Source of the DNA: CAYGVX01 sp964544285
GTDB taxonomy: Archaea > Thermoproteota > Bathyarchaeia > Bathyarchaeales > SOJC01
NCBI GenBank assembly: GCA_964544285.1
Contig: CAZJAQ010000065.1
Location: forward strand, 1-7,047
Length of the DNA stretch: 7,047 nucleotides
Direction of reading: 5' to 3'
The notes under the pieces: generated by a model
Told to the model about the DNA's origin: nothing
Seen by the model: the letters and a program-made list of their open reading frames with translations, nothing else
The model's database searches: none
Position numbers and translations under genes: made by a program
Shown: in pieces, positions 1-6,100 of the stretch
How positions within the stretch are numbered: position 1 is the stretch's first letter
How the letters are laid out: the number at the start of each line of letters is the position of its first letter

Positions 1-92
1 AGGTTGCTGAGCGGGCGGGGGTTACTTTGGTGGGGTTTGTGAGGGGAGGCAGGATGAACGTTTATGCTTGTCCCGAGAGGATAAAGCTCTAA
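1..92 (+). CDS. fdhD: FdhD C-terminus (partial; 5' end outside window)
   Basis: The reading frame enters from the left edge (first full codon at base 3) and ends at TAA 90-92, giving 29 residues. The stretch AGVTLVGFVRGGRMNVYACP followed by ERI matches my recollection of the conserved FdhD C-terminus (A-G-[IV]-T-L-[VI]-G-F-x-R-G-x-R-x-N-[VI]-Y, then ER). FdhD is a cytoplasmic sulfurtransferase that passes sulfur from a cysteine desulfurase to the molybdenum or tungsten cofactor of formate dehydrogenase, which is needed for activity. The catalytic cysteines lie upstream and are not visible. No formate dehydrogenase subunit lies in this window. The family call rests on one short but distinctive motif, so it is good but not certain. 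Confidence 0.8.
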   Translation, partial: VAERAGVTLVGFVRGGRMNVYACPERIKL

Positions 93-262
93 GATTGTGA
101 TTCGCGCGTTCTCTGCGTCTAGTCTAGACTGTCCTATTAGGAATGTTGCAGGGTTGGGTGGCTAGTAAGGTGAGTTTTTGCTACTCCTAGGGCAAGTGCA
201 GCCCAATAATTAAAATCTATAGACAAACTAATTAAAGGCGATTATTCAAAAATAAGAGGGTA
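93..262. other. Intergenic region between fdhD and the methyltransferase
   Basis: No credible gene is seen. The stretch holds a perfect 10-bp palindrome AGTCTAGACT at 121-130, four CTAG tetranucleotides (119-122, 124-127, 162-165, 187-190), a T5 run at 175-179 that could end fdhD transcription, and an AT-rich segment from about 205 that probably contains the methyltransferase promoter. I looked for a tRNA cloverleaf and for C/D-box motifs and did not find them. Confidence 0.6.
206..222 (+). promoter_or_regulatory. Candidate TATA region for the methyltransferase
   Basis: The AT-rich block ATAATTAAAATCTATAG would place a transcription start around 238-242, leaving a leader of about 20-25 nt that includes the SD GAGGG at 256-260. 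A second AT-rich block, AATTAAAG near 230-237, is an alternative that would give an almost leaderless message. The placement is inferred from spacing alone. Confidence 0.35.
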
Positions 263-1495
263 ATGATGGTAAGCAAGACTCTTAAAAAGATGGAAGTTCT
301 TCGAGGGTTTATCCAAATACCTACTAGAAGCAAGTTTGAAATGATTGGAAATATCACTCTACCATGCTCTGCTACATTAAATGGTAGCCCCGCAAGGCTT
401 GACAAATATGGACGGATTTGGTCACCTTCTTTAAAAGGTAAATATTCTTCAGGAAGTCGAGTACAACTGATTAAAACTGAGGAGGGTTTTCAGCTGAGCC
501 CTGCTGAAAATATTAATGAGAATGAAAAAATGGACAAAAAATCGAAGCCCAAAAAACTTCGCAAAAAGGGAACTACAACTAGTTCTTTTGGCTCTTCAGG
601 AAGGTTTGGTCATGATTCATCAAGGTTCTATAATAGCAGGTTATATGAGGGTTTACCAAAGGAGAGAGAGAAAGTAGTCTATTTCGAAAACGAAATTAAC
701 AAAGACCATTTGGATAAAATTTTTTGCAAAAGTAGTGAACGAATGGAAGAGCTACCTGATAACAGTGTTCATTTAATGGTGACCTCGCCTCCCTACAACG
801 TTGGAAAGGAGTATGACAGGGGTCTCACTTTAGATGAGTACAAAAATCTATTGAAGAATGTCTTCAAAGACGTGTATAGAGTTCTGGTTCCTGGCGGAAG
901 AGTTTGCGTTAATGTAGCAAATTTGGGAAGGAAACCATACGTACCTCTGGATGCTCTTGTAACCCAAAGCATGCTCGATATGAGTTTTCTCATGAGAGGT
1001 GAGATAATTTGGGACAAAGGCTCAAGCGCCGCCGCATCCACTGCGTGGGGTAGCTGGCGTTCGGCAAGTAACCCTACTTTGAGAGATGTCCATGAATACA
1101 TAATGATTTTCTCCAAGGATACATTTAAGAGACCTGGGCCGAAGGGAAGAAAAAGCACCATCACCAAAGAAGAGTTTTTAGAATGGACTAAGAGTGTGTG
1201 GTCATTTCCGGCTGAGTCAGCGACTAGAGTTGGTCATCCCGCTCCTTTCCCAGTCGAGTTGCCTCTCAGGCTTATCAAACTTTACACTTTTGAAGGAGAA
1301 GTTGTTTTGGACCCCTTCATTGGAAGTGGAACAACGGCTATCGCATGCCTAAGAACAAACAGGCATTTTGTCGGGTACGATCTTGAAAAGCAATATGTTG
1401 ACATAGCGAATAGGCGAATCCAGAATGAACTTAGAGAGATTAAAGCCCGAAAGGAACAAGCAAAACTTGAAAAGTTTACACTCATTGAACATTGA
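263..1495 (+). CDS. Beta-class site-specific DNA methyltransferase, predicted N4-cytosine
   Basis: This is a 410-residue enzyme that transfers a methyl group from S-adenosylmethionine to DNA, probably to the N4 of cytosine. Motif IV is TSPPYNVG (174-181); SPPY is typical of N4-cytosine and some N6-adenine enzymes. It precedes a motif-X-like GHPAPFP (324-330) and the AdoMet-binding motif I DPFIGSGTT (350-358). The order IV, target recognition region (about 225-320), then I is that of the beta class. Residues 10-80 form a separate small beta-rich domain, followed by a lysine-rich linker (89-102) and a conserved-looking block FGSSGRFGHDSSRFY (109-123). All catalytic motifs are intact. SD GAGGG at 256-260 lies 2 nt before ATG 263 and 5 nt before ATG 266, so the second ATG may be the true start; M10 at base 290 is less likely. 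It converges on the broken endonuclease gene, its likely R-M partner. The target sequence cannot be read from the protein. Confidence 0.88.
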   Translation: MMVSKTLKKMEVLRGFIQIPTRSKFEMIGNITLPCSATLNGSPARLDKYGRIWSPSLKGKYSSGSRVQLIKTEEGFQLSPAENINENEKMDKKSKPKKLRKKGTTTSSFGSSGRFGHDSSRFYNSRLYEGLPKEREKVVYFENEINKDHLDKIFCKSSERMEELPDNSVHLMVTSPPYNVGKEYDRGLTLDEYKNLLKNVFKDVYRVLVPGGRVCVNVANLGRKPYVPLDALVTQSMLDMSFLMRGEIIWDKGSSAAASTAWGSWRSASNPTLRDVHEYIMIFSKDTFKRPGPKGRKSTITKEEFLEWTKSVWSFPAESATRVGHPAPFPVELPLRLIKLYTFEGEVVLDPFIGSGTTAIACLRTNRHFVGYDLEKQYVDIANRRIQNELREIKARKEQAKLEKFTLIEH

Positions 1496-1524
1496 TACAC
1501 TAATCGATACTCACAGTAAGACCT

Positions 1525-1538
1525 GTTTTTGACCTTTT
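1525..1538 (+). terminator. T-rich terminator after the methyltransferase
   Basis: Two T runs, TTTTT (1526-1530) and TTTT (1535-1538), lie about 30-40 bp after the stop codon, the form expected of intrinsic termination in archaea. No strong hairpin precedes them. Confidence 0.4.
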
Positions 1539-1554
1539 GAAAAGTAGCATGCCT

Positions 1555-1573
1555 TTTCTCCAGAAAGGAGAAA
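1555..1573. repeat. Inverted repeat between convergent genes
   Basis: TTTCTCC (1555-1561) and GGAGAAA (1567-1573) form a perfect 7-bp stem around the loop AGAAA. It lies between the convergent ends of the methyltransferase and endonuclease genes and could fold in transcripts of either strand. Confidence 0.45.
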
Positions 1574-1602
1574 CACAACAGCAAACTCCTTTTCAGAGTC
1601 AT

Positions 1603-1619
1603 AAGCTAACGGTTAGCTT
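1603..1619 (-). terminator. Hairpin just past the endonuclease stop codon
   Basis: AAGCTAAC and GTTAGCTT meet around one central G. As RNA this gives a 6-bp stem with a 5-nt loop. On the minus strand it begins 5 nt after the endonuclease TAA (1627-1625). It may act as a 3'-end structure, but there is no clear T run directly behind it, so the terminator role is tentative. Confidence 0.35.
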
Positions 1620-1624
1620 CCATT

Positions 1625-2293
1625 TTACCTGATTTTCGTCTGCATTTCCTTTGCATCATTCGGCAATTCGTCCGTTTCCCAATATGCTATCCATCTTTGG
1701 TAAGGTTCATATTTAATCTTGGAACGATGCCATTCTATTTCAATTGATTTTGTATTTGGATCGGCAGTAAGTCGAAACAGGGCTTCTTTGCTAAATTCGG
1801 GTCCCCTTGGATTTGTTCCTGGTTTAGGAAGCTTGACGTAATTCTCTCTTCCCAGAATCTTGAAGATTTTTTGCTGAACTTCAAGAGGAATATAGTAAAA
1901 GTTGCCTACTCCACCCCATTTAATCAAGACAAGTAGAATATCACATTTAGGTGTGTAAGTTTCGCGAAACTCTCTTACTTTCTGGGTGTCCACTGTTCAT
2001 ATAACCTTAACTCCGCCCATTCCTGTAATCGTTTTGATAGAGATGGGATGCCCAAACAATTTTACATCTATCTCCTTCTCGGTGATTGGAATTTCAGTTT
2101 CAACATTCCTTTCTCCAAACTTGTAGATTAGCAGTGCAATCAAAATCTTCTCTCGAAGCGAACCTACCTGCATTCCTAGATGTCCAGCTCTCGAACTCTC
2201 AAGTTCAGCGAGTTGAAACAAATAGGGCAGGCGTTGTGTGATCTTTTGAATAAGTTTATCATCTTCAAAGATTTCATATAAACGACTTGCCAT
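1625..2293 (-). pseudogene. Type II restriction endonuclease interrupted by in-frame TGA (possibly ThaI family)
   Basis: The frame has 222 codons before the TAA at 1627-1625, starting at ATG 2293 (MASRLYEIF). SD GAGG at 2303-2300 lies 6 nt upstream, which favours this ATG over one 63 bp further up. Codon 99 (1999-1997) is TGA. The frame is unshifted on either side, reading GGVKVI, TGA, TVDTQKVREF. One base change from TGG (Trp) would explain it, as would changes from other codons. A nuclease core of the PD-(D/E)xK type is suggested by D76 and S85-I86-K87 within EIDVKL and PISIKT, with Ser where an acidic residue is usual. The second half contains GNFYYIPLEVQQKIF and KPGTNPRG. From memory, length and sequence style resemble ThaI-like endonucleases; I could not check this. 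Position facing a methyltransferase supports an R-M nuclease. Truncation after residue 98 would remove more than half the protein. A GTG restart at 1993 has no visible SD. Readthrough or a sequencing error cannot be excluded. Confidence 0.72.
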
Positions 2294-2322
2294 TCGTATC
2301 CTCGAACCTATAACAACAGATA

Positions 2323-2337
2323 TCTTAATAATTCTTA
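2323..2337 (-). promoter_or_regulatory. Candidate TATA region for the endonuclease gene
   Basis: On the minus strand ATAAGAATTATTAAG lies about 30-44 bp upstream of the ATG at 2293. A start site about 25 bp downstream would fall near 2303-2308, giving a very short leader that just includes the SD GAGG. This is inferred from spacing and AT content only. Confidence 0.3.
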
Positions 2338-2422
2338 TGTTGACTGATTGAGCCAAATATCTCGGTTTAAAGTACTGAGAAGTCAGAGATGTTATGCCTT
2401 AGACGATGAGTTTGACTGTATT

Positions 2423-2452
2423 CTTGACTATCTTTATCTCGTCTTAGTCAAG
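2423..2452. repeat. 8-bp inverted repeat upstream of the endonuclease gene
   Basis: CTTGACTA (2423-2430) and TAGTCAAG (2445-2452) are perfect complements separated by 14 nt. A G-U and an A-U pair could extend the stem outward. It sits between the PUA gene's 3' end and the endonuclease promoter, so it could be a 3'-end structure for one or an operator for the other. No function is shown by the sequence. Confidence 0.45.
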
Positions 2453-2457
2453 GAAAT

Positions 2458-2466
2458 CCAAAAAAC
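2458..2466 (-). terminator. T6 terminator after the PUA gene
   Basis: On the minus strand a run of six T (2465-2460) follows the PUA stop codon by 11 nt, within GGGTTTTTTGG. A short T run of this kind is what archaeal RNA polymerase usually terminates on. Confidence 0.45.
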
Positions 2467-2476
2467 CCACAAAGCC

Positions 2477-2977
2477 CTAAAGTTGTTTCAGTGCGTTCCA
2501 CACCCTATCCCCCACATAATGAACATTCTTCAAAACCTTCCCACGCCCAAGCTTCTCTGCCTCCTCCCTACCAAACAACGCCACCGCCACAGCTATGGGT
2601 CTATGATGACGTTCATCCACGACCACCACAAAATCCCCCCTCTTAAAAGCTCCTTCAAAGCCCACGATGCCCGGAGCCATGACATCCGCTCCATTGCACA
2701 CAAACGGCACAGCCCCCATGTTCACCGTGACCCGAGCCAAACCCGACAACAACTCACCACCCACGAGCGTCGGAAACAACCCACCCTCAACCCTCGCAAA
2801 AACAGGCTTCCCACCCACAAAAAACACCTCCATACCATCCACCGTCGCCACCTCGAGAGGCGGCTTCAACTGGGGCAACTGCTCAGCCCGCAACCCCGTC
2901 CGCCCCAAAAACTCTGCGAGCAGCACCCTCGCTTCCTTCTCCTTAACGAAACGCCGCTCCACCTTCGACAAACGCAA
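2477..2977 (-). CDS. PUA-domain RNA-binding protein, archaeal MCT-1/Tma20-like (COG2016 type)
   Basis: This is a 166-residue cytoplasmic protein. An N-terminal pre-PUA region (about 1-72) leads into a C-terminal PUA domain (about 78-160). The PUA signature is MGAVPFVCNGADVMAPGI (87-104), followed by the strands KRGDFVVVVDE and AVAVALF and the closing GKVLKNVHYVGDRVW, close to the GKG-x-NxHYxxDxxW ending of MCT-1 family proteins. PUA domains bind structured RNA. Eukaryotic MCT-1/Tma20 acts on the ribosome in recycling and re-initiation; a translation role here is inferred from family. The longest frame starts at TTG 2977, because an in-frame TGA at 2986-2984 blocks further extension. TTG 2971, with GGTGG 6 nt upstream, is an equally plausible start, and GTG 2962 is possible. 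The nearest ATG (2984) is in another frame. It ends at TAG. It is visibly more GC-rich than the adjacent endonuclease gene. Confidence 0.85.
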   Translation of the reverse strand: MRLSKVERRFVKEKEARVLLAEFLGRTGLRAEQLPQLKPPLEVATVDGMEVFFVGGKPVFARVEGGLFPTLVGGELLSGLARVTVNMGAVPFVCNGADVMAPGIVGFEGAFKRGDFVVVVDERHHRPIAVAVALFGREEAEKLGRGKVLKNVHYVGDRVWNALKQL

Positions 2978-3000
2978 CCACCATCAAGCACAGTTAAACT

Positions 3001-3028
3001 GACTAAATATGTTAACTTAACTATTAAC
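3001..3028 (-). promoter_or_regulatory. AT-rich promoter region of the PUA gene with TTAAC repeats
   Basis: Upstream of the PUA start lie AT-rich blocks (CTAAATATG near 3003-3011 and TTAATAGTTAA on the minus strand near 3028-3018) that could be TATA elements. They would give a near-leaderless message or one with a leader of about 20 nt. The motif TTAAC occurs three times on the + strand at 3012-3016, 3017-3021 and 3024-3028, and the first two also form a 5-bp inverted repeat around a central C with the GTTAA at 3011-3015. Confidence 0.35.
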
Positions 3029-3133
3029 CACCTTCGATTCACCTCAAAACCCCGCAACAATTATTTCAGCAAAAAAACGTTTTCCACATGAATTTTCTAT
3101 ACAAACACGCCAACAACTAGAAATTACTTCCAT

Positions 3134-3149
3134 AAGCCTTAAAAGGCTT
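3134..3149 (+). promoter_or_regulatory. Palindromic TATA element of the surface-protein gene
   Basis: AAGCCTTAAAAGGCTT is a 7-bp inverted repeat around a central AA, with the archaeal TATA-like core CTTAAAAG in the middle. A transcription start about 25 bp downstream (near 3165-3170) would leave a leader of about 20-25 nt carrying the SD GGAG (3181-3184), 5 nt before TTG 3190. The spacing is good throughout, which makes this the clearest promoter in the window. Confidence 0.55.
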
Positions 3150-3189
3150 CAAACGCTACGTTAATAGTGCCGAGGGAGAAGGAGAAACC

Positions 3190-6100
3190 TTGCGCAAGCG
3201 CACAGCGTATTCAATGCGTTTCAGTATTTTAGGCTTTACAATCCTTCTGCTCCTTTCAACACTCCTCGTCAACACGGCAAGAGCAGAACCCTGCGCCATC
3301 CTCCACGTATCTCTACCAGCCGGCACATACATAGGTCTAAACTCAGACCCATGGTTAAACGAAGGATGGCTACTAAACCTAACAGGAGAATCCCAAACTT
3401 TTACCGTTAGAATAAACAACACCAGCGCCTCGAAGAGGTCATACAACACCCTCATCATAATCGCCCTCAACGAGGCAGGCTACACCAACCTCCAAACCCT
3501 CATCGTATACGGCATAACCGTACCAAGATCCTCGTTCACATACGGCACACCCAGACCATACAACCTCTGGACCTGGCCGTCCGGCGACGTGTACCCCACA
3601 TGGTACAGCACCTACGTAAACGTAGGCACCATCGACCGCAAAGGGTACAAAGACATCTCAGTTTCCGTTACTTTTTCAGACGCAACAGATGTTAGGATGC
3701 ATTTTGACGCTTACGGAAGCACAGTTTCTGGCACTCCAACCTCGAGTGGCTACATCACCCATAACCCCCTCTCCGCAGATTCAACAGTCCTTTTCCAAGC
3801 GGGACCCCCACCGCTACAACCCCCGATAGCCGACTTCTTCTACTACCCCTCATACCCAGAAACATATGAGACGGTAACTTTCAACGCTTCCGAAAGCTAC
3901 GACCCAGACGGCTACATCGTCAGCTACACCTGGGATTTCGGCGACGGAACCCCGATAGTCGTAGAAAACGACCCGATAACAAGCCACAGCTACACAGCTT
4001 ACGGAGACTACACCGTCACGTTAACAGTCACCGATGACGACGGGTTATCCGACGATTCGACGCTTGTAGTAAATGTTAGACAAGGCCCAGTAGCCGACTT
4101 CAATTTTACACCCATCGACCCCCTAGAACATGAAACAGTGACCTTCGACGCGTCAGCTTCAACGCCAGACGGGGGAGTATTAATCAGCTACACTTGGAAT
4201 TTCGGGGATGGAAACATAACGACCGTAACCACCCCCATCATAACTCACACGTATTCCACGTTTGGAATCTACACGGTCACTCTCAATGTCACAGACAGCG
4301 AGGGAAAATGGGACACAGAAACCAAGCCGATAACTGTTGAAAGGCTACCCATGGCTGACTTCTGGTGGTCTCCACTAAACCCCGTAGTATGCGAAGACGT
4401 CACCTTTGACAGTTCAATCTCAACCCCAGACGGGGGAATTTTAATCAGCTACGCTTGGGACTTCGGAGACGGCACGCCCATCGTCGTAGAGGGCGACCCC
4501 ATAACAACCCATCACTACACAGCAAACGGAACTTTCACAGTAACCTTAAACGTGACAGACAGCGAAGGCAGATGGGACACGGAATCAAAACTAATCACTG
4601 TAAGTCCCCGCCAATGGTACCTGACAGTGAAGACCGACCCCGAAGGCATCACAACGATTCCAGGCGAAGGTTGGTATATTAATGGCACAGACGTAAGCCT
4701 GACCGCCCCAGCTACCGTTTCAGTGTCAACGGACACGCGATACAGGTTTAGCTACTGGGACGTCGACGGCGTTTCCCAAGGCATCGACAACAACCCAATA
4801 ACAGTTCACATGGATGCCAACCACACAGCCACCGCCCACTACGTCTGCCAATACTACTTAACTATGTCAACAAACTTCGGAACAGTATCCCCAGGCAACG
4901 GCTGGCACGATGCTGGCTCCGTCGTTTCGATAAGCGCCACTCCACCGTTCATGTCCACAGTGTCCGGAGAACGCTATGTCTGGAACGGTTGGACTGGTAC
5001 AGGCAGCGGCTCCTATTCAGGCATGAATAACCCTGCGTCCATAAATATGAACGCACCGATAAGCGAAGCCGCATCTTGGACTCACCAATACCTATTAACC
5101 ATGGCTACAAACCACGGCACGACAACGCCCTCAGCGGGCGAGCACTGGTACAATGCAGGCACGGTAGTCGAGATCAGCGCCACACCTCCAAGCACAGTTG
5201 CGGGTGAACGATATGTATGGAATGGTTGGACAGGCACAGGCTTAGGCTCTTACTCGGGTTCGAACAATCCTGCCTCTGTGACTATGAACGCTCCTATTAC
5301 TGAAACAGCATCCTGGTCACATGAATATAGGTTAACTATGGCTACTAACTTTGGCACCACAACACCATCCATGGGTGAACACTGGTATACAGCGGGATCA
5401 GCACTTGACATAAGTGCGACAGCCCCAGGCACCGTCACCGGTGAACGCTACGTTTGGAACGGCTGGACCGGAACAGGCACTGGAAGCTACACGGGACCCA
5501 ACAACCCTGCTTCAATAACCATGAACGGTCCAATCATTGAAACAGCTTCGTGGACACACCAATATTACTTGACGCTGGCAACGAACCCCAGTGGCATCAC
5601 TACCCCTTCTGGCGGAGGATGGTTCGACTCGGGAACATATGCACCGATTTCCACAACCGGCCTCATCGAAATCATACCAGGCTCGAGCCAGTACAAGTTC
5701 AACGGCTGGACGACAGCCGACATGTCTGAAATCACTAATCCCGCTTCTCCCTCGACAACCGTCTTAATGGACCAGCCCAAGACTGTGACCGCGAACTACA
5801 AGATCCAATACTATCTCACAGTGACCTCCGCATTCGACGCGCCCACTCCGATCAGCGGGTGGTTCGACGGAGGAACCGTTATCACCGCCTCAGTTACCTC
5901 GCCCGAACTTGGACCTACGGGCACACGGCACGTTTGCACAGGATGGAGTGGGACGGGTAGCCTACCACCGTCTGGTTCTAGCACCTCTGTAACATTCACT
6001 ATCAACGCGCCTTCTAGCATTACGTGGAATTGGAAGACACAACACTACCTCAAGGTGAAGACTGACCCCTCAGGTATCGCTACCATCCCAGGCGAAGGCT

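Noticed and set aside
93..262. Possible tRNA or C/D-box small RNA upstream of the methyltransferase
   Set aside because: No cloverleaf, T-loop sequence or paired C and D boxes could be found.
793..1602. Minus-strand open frames within and just past the methyltransferase gene
   Set aside because: They are antisense to an enzyme with intact motifs, have no recognisable domain, and no SD is apparent.
1625..1993. Second half of the endonuclease as an independent gene starting at GTG 1993
   Set aside because: It is in the same frame as the first half, begins two codons after the TGA, has no SD, and reads as the continuation of one protein. A single interrupted gene is simpler.
1997..1999. TGA read as selenocysteine or as tryptophan by a variant code
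   Set aside because: The methyltransferase ends naturally at a TGA, no selenocysteine insertion element or redox motif is visible, and archaeal TGA recoding to Trp is not something I know of. It was kept only as a remote alternative to a nonsense mutation.
2348..3091. Long + strand open frame opposite the PUA gene and the region upstream of the endonuclease
   Set aside because: It is antisense to a clear PUA-domain gene, and the product is a low-complexity His, Pro, Arg and Thr-rich string with no domain. It arises from the GC-rich codon pattern of the minus-strand gene.
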